DNA of 64,000 bases from SHNJ01 sp964458615. Its GTDB lineage: Bacteria > Pseudomonadota > Alphaproteobacteria > SHNJ01. Under the pieces are notes generated by a model. That model had not been told where the DNA came from, made no database searches, and saw only the letters and a program-made list of their open reading frames with translations. The stretch covers positions 3,864 to 67,863 of the forward strand of contig CAYWJR010000003.1 of the NCBI GenBank assembly GCA_964458615.1, given 5' to 3'. Positions within the stretch are counted from its first letter, which is position 1; each line of letters starts with the position of its first letter. Of this stretch, positions 26,239 to 34,215 are shown piece by piece. The position numbers and the translations under genes are program-made.

Positions 26239-27072
26239 ATGGCAAATAATATCGTACTTTTGGGCTGTGGCCGCATGGGTCGCGCGATGTTGCGCGGATG
26301 GATGTCAAATGCGGCGTTGGCAAGCCACCGTTTTTTCGTCGTCGATCCAAAATCCACGCAATTGCGCGACGATCCCGAATTTTCCGGTTTGTCCGGCAGT
26401 GCTCCAAAATTCGTGTCAGACGCATTCGGATTGCCGGATCAGATCGATATTATTGTCGTTGCGCTGAAACCCCAAAAAATTCCAGGCATTTTGCCGTTGT
26501 ACCAATCTAAAATCGGTGCAGGCACATTGATATTGTCGATTGCGGCGGGCACAAGAATTGACACGTTGCAACGCGCCGCAGGACGGGGCGATTGCATGAT
26601 TGTGCGCGCGATGCCCAATCTTCCGGCATCGATTGGGCGGGGCATTACCGTTTGTTTCGCCAAGCCGGATATAACCAAAACCCAAAAACAATCGGTGCAA
26701 ACGTTGTTGGAATCGTTGGGGCAGGCGGTGTGGATCGATCAAGAATCGTATATGGATGCGGTAACGGCGGTATCGGGCAGCGGGCCCGCGTATGTTTTCC
26801 GTTTGTGCGAGGCGATGGCGGATGCTGGAATTAAATCCGGCCTGCCGGCCGATCTTGCCATGCAATTGGCGCGGCAAACAATTATTGGCAGCGGATTTAT
26901 TATGGATGCAACCGAACAATCCGCGTCCGAATTGCGCCAAAATGTTACAAGCCCGGGCGGCACCACCCAGGCCGCGCTGGATGTCATGAACGGTGGCGGC
27001 GCATTCGATGCGATTGTAACCAAGGCGGTTGCGGCGGCGGTAAAGCGCGGCAAGGAATTGGCGGAATCGTAA
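26239..27072 (+). CDS. proC: Pyrroline-5-carboxylate reductase
   Basis: A 277-residue NAD(P)H-dependent enzyme for the last step of proline synthesis. Rossmann motif LLGCGRMGRAMLRGW at the N-terminus; VRAMPNLPASIGRG in the middle; the signature TSPGGTTQAALDVM near the C-terminus. Normal length. It lies between ybjN and a small downstream gene with only three bases separation, implying one transcript. Confidence 0.97.
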   Translation: MANNIVLLGCGRMGRAMLRGWMSNAALASHRFFVVDPKSTQLRDDPEFSGLSGSAPKFVSDAFGLPDQIDIIVVALKPQKIPGILPLYQSKIGAGTLILSIAAGTRIDTLQRAAGRGDCMIVRAMPNLPASIGRGITVCFAKPDITKTQKQSVQTLLESLGQAVWIDQESYMDAVTAVSGSGPAYVFRLCEAMADAGIKSGLPADLAMQLARQTIIGSGFIMDATEQSASELRQNVTSPGGTTQAALDVMNGGGAFDAIVTKAVAAAVKRGKELAES

Positions 27073-27075
27073 TTT

Positions 27076-27666
27076 ATGGCCAAGGTTAAAAAAACAATTC
27101 CCAAAAAATCGGGCAAGTTAAAAAAAGCGGCGCGACCCGGCCATGCGAAAATGCCGAAACGCGCGGTGAAATCAGGCGGCAAAAAAGAGGCGGAAATTTT
27201 ACGCATTATCGCAAAAATTCAAACGCCGGATGCGTGGAAAAAATACCCAGACAAGCATAAATTGCTGCATGATTTTTTTTCCTATATTGGCTCTGTTGCG
27301 GCGGAAACGCGGCAAGATAAAAAGCCGGTTTTTGTGTCCCGCGACCAAATGTTCGATTTTGTCTTTTCGCATATAGATGCAATGGCAACGCATAAAAAAT
27401 TTATAAGCGCGGTATTGGCGGATCCGGCGTATGTGCCGCAATTTTCGGTTGCAATTTTCCGTATTATGCCTGTTTGGACGGGTGAATGGAAAATAAAAAA
27501 TGCGCCGGTTCCTGGGTTTGTCATATCCACCGTATCCAGTATTATATATGGTTATGCATTGTGGCGTTGGCGATCGGATCCATCGGCCGATGGTGCGCAG
27601 ACAATGGCAGGACTGGATCGGTTGTTGCAGCAAATTGAAATCGTGCTGGCGCGCGCGGTGCGGTAA
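27076..27666 (+). CDS. Protein with COQ9/TetR-like C-terminal domain
   Basis: A 196-residue protein. The first 40 residues are extremely basic (Lys/Arg/Pro-rich, probably disordered). The rest is helical. The end (IIYGYALWRWRSDPSADG, then TMAGLDRLLQQIEIV) resembles the C-terminus of COQ9/TetR-type proteins, where a Trp and a D-S/P-D turn precede the last helix. COQ9 homologues bind lipid or quinone intermediates; this fits with ubiK two genes upstream, but the match is by eye and weak. Three bases downstream of proC. Confidence 0.6.
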   Translation: MAKVKKTIPKKSGKLKKAARPGHAKMPKRAVKSGGKKEAEILRIIAKIQTPDAWKKYPDKHKLLHDFFSYIGSVAAETRQDKKPVFVSRDQMFDFVFSHIDAMATHKKFISAVLADPAYVPQFSVAIFRIMPVWTGEWKIKNAPVPGFVISTVSSIIYGYALWRWRSDPSADGAQTMAGLDRLLQQIEIVLARAVR

Positions 27667-27723
27667 AATCCGCCATTTCAAGTATATTAAAAATTCGCAT
27701 AATAATGCTGTGGATATAATATT

Positions 27724-27751
27724 TTGCTATTTATGCGGGATGTGGTATAGT
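27724..27751 (+). promoter_or_regulatory. Putative promoter of the phasin gene
   Basis: TTGCTA at 27724-27729 and TATAGT at 27746-27751 are separated by 16 bases within an AT-rich stretch. It implies an untranslated leader of about 140 bases before the phasin start at 27897. Confidence 0.4.
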
Positions 27752-27896
27752 TGCGCTTGCAACCATGGGTAATGCAATTTATCTGTGTGTTGTTCACGAT
27801 AATATTAAAAATAACAATCCAAAAAAATATTTCAAACAAACTTATCAAGGCCAGCGCGTTGTTGGCATAACAATCGGTTCTGTAAGGCGGACGCAA

Positions 27897-28358
27897 ATGA
27901 CCAAAGCCAGAGGATCTTTTGACCATAATTGGATCGCTTCTTTGTTCCAATTTTCTCCAAACTTTAACTATTCAGGTGTTGATATGAATAAATTGTTGAA
28001 TTTGTACAAACGTAATTTTGAAATCATGTCGCAAGTAAGCCAAGTTGGCGTCGATTGCGTGCAGGCCGTCGCCCGTTGCCAAACCGAGGCGTTGCAGCAA
28101 AGTTTGAATGCCGTTGTAGGCACATTGGATTGCGTAACATCCCAAGGCGCCAGCAGCCAGCAAAAAGTCCGCAAAAGCAGCGAAATTTTGCAAGACGCAT
28201 GGCAAAATTCCAGCGCGAACGTAAAGGAATTGACCGAAATTTTAACCCGCAGCAACCGCGAAGTTTTCGAAATGTTGAGCGGCGGCATGCGCGAATCGGT
28301 TTCCGAATTGCAGGACATTATCCCAACCGAAACACGCCGCAAAACCGGCAGCAAATAA
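27897..28358 (+). CDS. Phasin-family protein
   Basis: A 153-residue protein starting MTKARGSFDH; the frame continues upstream to 27765 but without phasin-like sequence. The core is a long amphipathic helix pattern typical of phasin_2: LLNLYKRNFEIMSQVSQV, QAVARCQTEALQQSLN, and VKELTEILTRSNREVFEML. Phasins coat polyhydroxyalkanoate granules. No PHA synthase is in the window, although a 3-hydroxybutyrate-dehydrogenase-like gene is found at 42.7 kb. A terminator hairpin lies 35 bases downstream, inside the convergent kinase gene. Confidence 0.87.
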   Translation: MTKARGSFDHNWIASLFQFSPNFNYSGVDMNKLLNLYKRNFEIMSQVSQVGVDCVQAVARCQTEALQQSLNAVVGTLDCVTSQGASSQQKVRKSSEILQDAWQNSSANVKELTEILTRSNREVFEMLSGGMRESVSELQDIIPTETRRKTGSK

Positions 28359-28379
28359 ACGCCGTTTCGACCGGATATT

Positions 28380-29681
28380 TTAAATCGGTAAGAACAGGGT
28401 GGCCGCAAGGCCGCCCTGTTTTGCTTTTGCCAATGTAATATCGCCGCCATGATTGCGGGCGATGTCCCGCGCAATGCTTAGGCCAAGACCGACGCCGCCG
28501 GTTTCTGAATTGCGCGAATCATCCAGGCGACGAAAAGGTTTGAATACTTCTTCGTGCATGGATTCTGGAATGCCGTGGCCGTCGTCCGACACAATAATGC
28601 GGATCCCGCGCGTGCCCACATCCGTATCCAGCCAGATATTTTTACCCCATCTGGCGGCGTTGCCGATCAGATTGCCGACACAGCGTTTGATCGCGTTGCG
28701 GCGCGCCACGATGGCGGGCAGGGGTTTGGGCGTAAAATCGATCTTGTGCCCGTCGCGCGCGAAATCCCGCACGATTTCATCCAACAAATCCGTGATAACG
28801 ATCGACTGCGATTCTTCTTCGGCATCGCCGCGAGCAAAATTCAGATAACTTTCGACCATCTGCCGCATTTCGTCGACGTCGCTTTGCATCGCGGCAATAT
28901 CATCCGATTTCGGCAATAACGCCAATTCCAATTTCAATCGCGTCAATGGGGTGCGCAAATCGTGCGAAATGCCTGATAACATGTCGGTGCGTTGCTGTAT
29001 CTGGCGGCGGATTCTGTCGCGCATGATACCGAACGAAGCTGTGGCCTGGCGAATTTCCATGGCGCCGGTCGGTTTCAAATCGTCGCAATCCTGTCCTTTG
29101 CCCAATTTTTCGGCGGCGATGGCCAGTTTACGGATGGGCCGGATTTGGTTGCGTAAAAATATGGTTGCAATGCCGAACAACAATATCGAGCTGCCGACCA
29201 TCCAGGCGATAACAAGTTGCGTTGTATAAGAAAACAGGCGCTTTTTATTGGCATAGACAAGTAAAAAATTATCATCCAATTGTACGATTACTTTGACCCG
29301 GTCTGGGTCGGCGTTCATCGTGGCATAAAATTTGTTATCCAGCCTGCGATCCAATTCTTCGTACAGCAATTGATCGACCAAACTGTCGAATTTGGGTTCC
29401 GCCGGCAATTCCATGGATTCAAGCGGCATAACAGCGAATTCAAGATGCAAATCGCGCATCGCCGCATCGATAATGGCGTCTTGTTTTTCGGTAGGCGCAT
29501 CGGCCAGCGCCCGCGCGACATAGGCGATTTCGCCGCCCAGACTGCTGGTTAAACGGCGCGCCAATGTTTCCCAATGCCGGTCATAGAATACATAAGTCGT
29601 AACGACTTGCACCAAAACGGTCGGAATGAATAAAATAAGCAGCGTGCGGGTGAATAACGATTTGGGCAAGAACCGTTTCAT
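28380..29681 (-). CDS. envZ: EnvZ-type sensor histidine kinase
   Basis: A 433-residue kinase: membrane helix at about 11-30, periplasmic domain about 31-152, second helix about 153-176, HAMP about 177-230, H-box with His240 (GISHDLRTPLTRLKLE), then the catalytic domain with NLIGNAARWG (N box), DDGHGIPE and GVGLGLSIARDIA. It should phosphorylate the OmpR-type regulator encoded just upstream, whose stop overlaps its start (ATGA). Probably senses envelope or osmotic conditions. Confidence 0.92.
   Translation of the reverse strand: MKRFLPKSLFTRTLLILFIPTVLVQVVTTYVFYDRHWETLARRLTSSLGGEIAYVARALADAPTEKQDAIIDAAMRDLHLEFAVMPLESMELPAEPKFDSLVDQLLYEELDRRLDNKFYATMNADPDRVKVIVQLDDNFLLVYANKKRLFSYTTQLVIAWMVGSSILLFGIATIFLRNQIRPIRKLAIAAEKLGKGQDCDDLKPTGAMEIRQATASFGIMRDRIRRQIQQRTDMLSGISHDLRTPLTRLKLELALLPKSDDIAAMQSDVDEMRQMVESYLNFARGDAEEESQSIVITDLLDEIVRDFARDGHKIDFTPKPLPAIVARRNAIKRCVGNLIGNAARWGKNIWLDTDVGTRGIRIIVSDDGHGIPESMHEEVFKPFRRLDDSRNSETGGVGLGLSIARDIARNHGGDITLAKAKQGGLAATLFLPI
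28393..28426 (+). terminator. Terminator of the phasin gene, inside the envZ 3' end
   Basis: AACAGGG-TGGCC, loop GCAA, then GGCCG-CCCTGTT and TTGCTTTT. The hairpin lies within the last codons of the convergent kinase gene, so one stretch serves as coding sequence and as terminator for the opposite strand. Confidence 0.7.
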
Positions 29682-30403
29682 GATTCACCGTTCATCAATA
29701 TTTTTTCCGGTTTCAATACATATCCTTTGCCGCGCACGGTCTGCAAATAACGCGGAAATCCGGGATCGATTTCAACCTTGCGCCGCAATCGTGTGACCTG
29801 AACGTCGATGGCCCTCTCGCCGCCTTCAATGCCGCACAGCCTGACCAAATCCTCGCGGTTGCATGGGGAATGCGAATTTTCCGCCAATATGCGCAATAAC
29901 GACGATTCGGCGGTGGTTAAGTATACCGCCTCGCCGTCGGATTTTTTCAATTCCGAACGCGCGATATCGAAACGGTATCCGCCAAAATCCACAATGGCCG
30001 GAATGGCCGAAGGTTGTTGTATTCCCGGTTGCTGCGCGCGGCGCAAAATAGATTGAATGCGCAACACCAACTCGCGCGGTTCGAACGGTTTGGTTACATA
30101 ATCGTCCGCGCCGGTTTCAAATCCCGTTATGCGGTCGGCGGTGGTGTCTTTTGCGGTCAAAAGTAAAACCGGCACGGCATTTTTTTTGGCGCGCAATTTT
30201 TGCGTCAATTCGAAACCGGTGATGCCGGGCATCATAACGTCCAGGACGATCAAATCGAATTCCATGCTGCCAAGAACTTTTTCCGCTTCGGCCGCGTTTT
30301 CAACCGCAGTAACCAGAAAATCATTCTGCGACAAATATCTTTTCAATAAATCGCGCAGGCGGCGGTCGTCATCGACCACTAAAATATGCCTGCTTTCCGT
30401 CAT
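29678..30403 (-). CDS. ompR: OmpR-family response regulator
   Basis: A 241-residue regulator from MTESRHILVV; the longer frame upstream overlaps pgsA and is not used. Receiver domain with acidic pocket VVDDD (9-13), phospho-acceptor Asp55 (LIVLDVMMPG) and Lys in VTKPFEPREL. C-terminal winged helix with RAIDVQVTRLRRKVE and VRGKGYVLKPE. Its start overlaps the pgsA stop (ATGA) and its stop overlaps the kinase start, so the three genes are translationally coupled. Confidence 0.95.
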   Translation of the reverse strand: MTESRHILVVDDDRRLRDLLKRYLSQNDFLVTAVENAAEAEKVLGSMEFDLIVLDVMMPGITGFELTQKLRAKKNAVPVLLLTAKDTTADRITGFETGADDYVTKPFEPRELVLRIQSILRRAQQPGIQQPSAIPAIVDFGGYRFDIARSELKKSDGEAVYLTTAESSLLRILAENSHSPCNREDLVRLCGIEGGERAIDVQVTRLRRKVEIDPGFPRYLQTVRGKGYVLKPEKILMNGES

Positions 30404-30978
30404 GCGGCTGAATCTTCGCACATGGTTTGCGCAAATGCGCGGAAATAATTCCAAGCGGTAATAACGGATAAAATAGCGGCCACCCATAACGCCATGTCCG
30501 CCAATTCGGTAAACGGTTCCAATAACGGCAAGGCATCGATTGACAATAGCGCGATCAATGCGCCCATTTGAAATCCGGTTTTCCATTTGGCCAAATGCGA
30601 TACCGGTATGGTCACCGATTTTTTCGATTCGCCTAAAAATTCGCGCAAGCCGGATATTAAAATTTCACGCCCGATAATCAAATAGGCCGCGATGACATCG
30701 ACCCCGGAAATCCGTTGTGTCATAATCAGCAGGATAATGACCGCCGCGACCGACAATTTATCGGCGATTGGATCCAAAAAACGGCCCAGCGGTGATACCA
30801 TATTGTATCGGCGCGCGACCCAGCCATCGAAATAATCGGTGATAGCGCCAAGTGCGAATAAGCCCAACGCCGCCCATTTGGCGCATTCCGCCCATTCTTG
30901 CGGCGCGTAATAGCAAGCGATGATCAGCGGGACAAAGGCGATGCGGACAAGCGTTAAAAGATTGGGCAGTTGCAGCAT
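30400..30978 (-). CDS. pgsA: CDP-diacylglycerol--glycerol-3-phosphate 3-phosphatidyltransferase
   Basis: A 192-residue inner-membrane enzyme from MLQLPNLLTLVRI. The CDP-alcohol phosphotransferase motif is present, spread over AITDYFDGWVAR (first Asp-Gly pair) and GRFLDPIADKL. It makes phosphatidylglycerol phosphate, the precursor of phosphatidylglycerol and so of the Lgt substrate. Located 46 bases after uvrC, as in many alphaproteobacteria. Confidence 0.95.
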   Translation of the reverse strand: MLQLPNLLTLVRIAFVPLIIACYYAPQEWAECAKWAALGLFALGAITDYFDGWVARRYNMVSPLGRFLDPIADKLSVAAVIILLIMTQRISGVDVIAAYLIIGREILISGLREFLGESKKSVTIPVSHLAKWKTGFQMGALIALLSIDALPLLEPFTELADMALWVAAILSVITAWNYFRAFAQTMCEDSAA

Positions 30979-31024
30979 GATTTTGACGTTTGAGTATATA
31001 AAGTTGAATATGCGCCAATATGCC

Positions 31025-32953
31025 CTAATCCGCCCCGGAATGGAAGTAGTTGAATACGCGCTTGGCTGTTGATTTGTTGATGCCTTTAACCATTTCAAGA
31101 TCGGCCAATGATGCTTTTTTGATCCCCACAACGGACCCGAAATGATTCAATAACGCGCGTTTGCGGTTGCTGCCGATGCCGGATATGCCATCCAATTCCG
31201 ACCGCCCCATTTCCGAAATGCGTTTTTTGCGGTGCCCGCCAATGGCGAAACGGTGCGCTTCGTCCCGCAGGCGTTGCAGAAAATGCAAGGCCGGATCGTT
31301 CGGCGGCAATTGAAACGGTTCGCGGCCTTGGATAAAAAAACGTTCCCGACCGGCGTTGCGATCTGGGCCTTTGGCGATGCCGACAACCGGAATTTCCGCC
31401 CATCCCGATTCCGCCAAAACCTGCAATGCGGTATTCAACTGGCCAAGCCCTCCATCGATCAAAAGCAACCCAGGTTTGGTATGGCTTGTATCTTCGGTTG
31501 CGGCATTGCCGGCGTTCGACAGGCGCGCAAACCGTCTTTGCAATACTTGGCGCAACATGCCGTAATCATCGCCGCCATGGCGCGGTTGTTGTTGTAATTC
31601 GTCTGCGCGGATAGTGAATTTGCGGTATGATTTTTTTTGAAATCCTTCTTGGGTCGCGACGATCATCGCGCCAATGGCGTTTCTGCCTTGAATGTGGCTG
31701 TTATCGTAAACTTCGATGCGATGCGGCGTTTCCGGCAAATGCAGCTTTTCCGTGATTTGACGGAATAATTCTTCTTGGGCGGTGCGTTCGGCCAATGCGC
31801 GTTCCAGCGCGTTTTCCGCGTTTTTCAGGGCATGTAAAACCGCCTGGCGTTTTTTGCCGCGATTGGCGGCGGATATGTGAACGCTGTGCCCGGATTGTAT
31901 GGTCAATGCCTGAGCGACCAAATCTTGTTCGGGCAATTTATGGCTTACCAGAATGTTTTTCGGAATCGGTTTGCCTTGGTAAAATTGTACGGCGAACGCG
32001 GATAATATTTCGCCCAAACTTTCTTCATCGCCCGTTTTCGGGAAATAGGCGTGATTGCCCAAATAACAATCGTCGCGATAGGTGAATAATTGCACGCATG
32101 TTTTGCCGGCCTGTTGCGCGATGGCTACGACATCGGTATCGCCCAGCCCGTCGATATGCACGCGTTGTTTCGCCTGGATCAATGTCAACGCGCGGATACG
32201 GTCGCGGTATTGCGCGGCTGTTTCGTAATCCATGTTTTGGCTGGCTTGGTGCATGGTTTGGGCAAATTGTTCTTGGATCTGGCCGTGTTTTCCGCGCAAG
32301 AAATCTTTGACGTGGCGCACGCTTTGTCCGTATTCGTCTTGGGAAATATAATTGACGCATGGCGCGGAACAACGTTTGATATGATATTGCAAACATGGGC
32401 GTTTGCGGCCCGAAAAATAAGAATCGGAGCAATTGCGGATCAAAAAAGCGCGTTGCAGCGTGGCGATGGTTTGGTCGACTGCGCCGCCGCTGCTTAGGAA
32501 CGGGCCGAAATAATCGCCCTTGTCCACGCGCGCGCCGCGATGTTTGGATATGCGCGGAAATTCATGATCGCCGGAAATATAAATAAAAGGGAACGATTTG
32601 TCGTCGCGCAACAATATATTGTATCGCGGCAAATGTTCTTTGATTAAAACCGATTCCAACAACAATGCCTCGGCTTCGGATTGCGTTGTGGTGAATTCCA
32701 TTTTGACCGTTTCGGCGATCATGCGTTGCAAACGGATCGGCAATTGCGCTGGACGGGTATATGACGCGACGCGCGCGTGCAAATTGCGCGCCTTGCCGAC
32801 GTATAAAACATCGCCTTTCGCGCTGATCATACGGTAAACGCCGGGGCCTTGCGCCAGATGTTTTTGAAACGACCTAATCGCATCGACGCCTTGCGCCAAT
32901 CGCGTGGCCATTGTGGGTTTTGATTGTATGGATTTTGATTTGGGTGCGTTCAT
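31025..32953 (-). CDS. uvrC: Excinuclease ABC subunit C
   Basis: A 642-residue nucleotide-excision-repair nuclease. N-terminal GIY-YIG domain (GPGVYRMISAKGDVLYVGKA), UVR motif (ETAAQYRDRIRALTLI), RNase H-like C-terminal nuclease (IEVYDNSHIQGRNAIGAM, LLLIDGGLGQLN), and tandem helix-hairpin-helix at the end (GISGIGSNRKRALLNHFGS, VKGINKSTAKRVFNYF). It cuts either side of lesions marked by UvrAB. It starts 19 bases after folB. Confidence 0.97.
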   Translation of the reverse strand: MNAPKSKSIQSKPTMATRLAQGVDAIRSFQKHLAQGPGVYRMISAKGDVLYVGKARNLHARVASYTRPAQLPIRLQRMIAETVKMEFTTTQSEAEALLLESVLIKEHLPRYNILLRDDKSFPFIYISGDHEFPRISKHRGARVDKGDYFGPFLSSGGAVDQTIATLQRAFLIRNCSDSYFSGRKRPCLQYHIKRCSAPCVNYISQDEYGQSVRHVKDFLRGKHGQIQEQFAQTMHQASQNMDYETAAQYRDRIRALTLIQAKQRVHIDGLGDTDVVAIAQQAGKTCVQLFTYRDDCYLGNHAYFPKTGDEESLGEILSAFAVQFYQGKPIPKNILVSHKLPEQDLVAQALTIQSGHSVHISAANRGKKRQAVLHALKNAENALERALAERTAQEELFRQITEKLHLPETPHRIEVYDNSHIQGRNAIGAMIVATQEGFQKKSYRKFTIRADELQQQPRHGGDDYGMLRQVLQRRFARLSNAGNAATEDTSHTKPGLLLIDGGLGQLNTALQVLAESGWAEIPVVGIAKGPDRNAGRERFFIQGREPFQLPPNDPALHFLQRLRDEAHRFAIGGHRKKRISEMGRSELDGISGIGSNRKRALLNHFGSVVGIKKASLADLEMVKGINKSTAKRVFNYFHSGAD

Positions 32954-32972
32954 AAAATATATTCTTGAATAA

Positions 32973-33332
32973 TCATATATTTTGGGTTCGGATTATTTCC
33001 ACTCCGACCGATTCGCAATCCGCGAAAACATCCAATTTTTCGACCCGTACGGTTGCGGTGCGCACACGTTTATCGCCAAGGCATATCGCGGCGATTTCTT
33101 CGGCGGCGGTTTCGGCCAAATGCGTGTGGGATCCGCCAAGGCGGTTTATGATGCCGCTGCGTACTTTGTCGTAACAGACCGTGTCGCCGATGGCGTCATC
33201 GCCGATTCTGGATTTTTCATGCAATTCCATAACGCAATTGATGCGGATGCGTTGCGGCGATTTCTTTTCATGATCGTGAATTCCAATCAGAGTGGAGAAA
33301 ATAAGATCTTTGATGATGATTTTCGTGCTCAT
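32973..33332 (-). CDS. folB: Dihydroneopterin aldolase
   Basis: A 119-residue enzyme of folate synthesis starting MSTKIIIKDLIF. The FolB pattern is visible: TLIGIHDHEKKSPQRIRINC (catalytic Glu region), GDTVCYDKVRSGI, AETAAEEIAAICL, and VRVEKLDVFAD. It cleaves dihydroneopterin to hydroxymethyl-dihydropterin. Its ATG overlaps the TGA of the upstream pteridine-reductase-like gene. Confidence 0.92.
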   Translation of the reverse strand: MSTKIIIKDLIFSTLIGIHDHEKKSPQRIRINCVMELHEKSRIGDDAIGDTVCYDKVRSGIINRLGGSHTHLAETAAEEIAAICLGDKRVRTATVRVEKLDVFADCESVGVEIIRTQNI

Positions 33333-34096
33333 GACGGTTGTTTTCCGGACAGAATCGGATGCGGGGTTAAATGGCGGCCGGAATCCAGCGGAATCAACTG
33401 GCCGTTGATGGACGGATGTTCGATCACGTACAGGCAGGCGGATACAATGTCTTGAACCGATTCGTCGTGCGGCAAAGGCGATGGTGAGTAATCGCGCCGC
33501 CAATCGGGGTTCTGCGCGGTGTTATTGGGTTCTGCGGGGGGCAAGACAATGCCCGGCGCAATCGCGTTTACCCGGAATTTCGGCGCGAATTGTGCGGATG
33601 CCGATTGCGTTGCCGCCCACAACGCCGATTTGCTGATCGCATAGGATGTGTATCCGCGAGGCGATTTTAAAATCGCGTGATCCAGAATATTGACGACCGA
33701 TCCGCCATCAATATCTTGCGCGAAAAAATGATGCATCAACATGGCCGGCGCGATCGTGTTGACTTGCAAATGGTTGTGCATTTGCATCGGCGTGATGTTT
33801 TGCCACGTGTCCCGTACGAACAACGCGGCGTTATTGATCAAAACGCCGATAGGGCCAAATATTTTTGTAGCAGCGGAAAATAATTCGCTGGCGCCGTTTG
33901 GATTCGATAAATCGGCGCCGATTGCGGCGGCGCGTCCGCCAGCCCGGTTTATTTCCGCAACCAAATTTTCTGCATCAGCACGCGAATTGTTGTAATGCGC
34001 GGCAACCGAATATCCGCGTTGCGCGATTGCGCGCGCAAGATCGCATCCAATTCGTTTGGCGGATCCGGTGATCAAAACGGTGCGAGGTCGATTCAT
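33329..34096 (-). CDS. folM: SDR oxidoreductase, FolM/pteridine-reductase-like
   Basis: A 255-residue short-chain dehydrogenase from MNRPRTVLITGSAKRIG. The Rossmann glycine motif is the basic variant TGSAKRIG that favours NADPH. The usual catalytic Ser is replaced by Asp (NILDHAIL) lying 13 residues before the Tyr of YAISK, the Asp-Tyr-Lys arrangement of pteridine reductase 1 and FolM. With folB coupled directly behind it, a role as dihydrofolate/dihydromonapterin reductase is likely. Confidence 0.85.
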   Translation of the reverse strand: MNRPRTVLITGSAKRIGCDLARAIAQRGYSVAAHYNNSRADAENLVAEINRAGGRAAAIGADLSNPNGASELFSAATKIFGPIGVLINNAALFVRDTWQNITPMQMHNHLQVNTIAPAMLMHHFFAQDIDGGSVVNILDHAILKSPRGYTSYAISKSALWAATQSASAQFAPKFRVNAIAPGIVLPPAEPNNTAQNPDWRRDYSPSPLPHDESVQDIVSACLYVIEHPSINGQLIPLDSGRHLTPHPILSGKQPS

Positions 34097-34215
34097 AAAT
34101 AAATTGTTGTAATTAATAAATTCTTGTAATTCAGAGCATTTTCCCGCTAAATGATTATATACCATTAACGTCTGTGCCGCGCCACGGCCAATCTGTTCAA
34201 TATATAAAGCAATTT

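Noticed and set aside
27765..27896. Upstream extension of the phasin frame
   Set aside because: The additional 44 residues are AT-driven and not phasin-like, and the putative promoter lies just before them; ATG 27897 precedes the conserved part.
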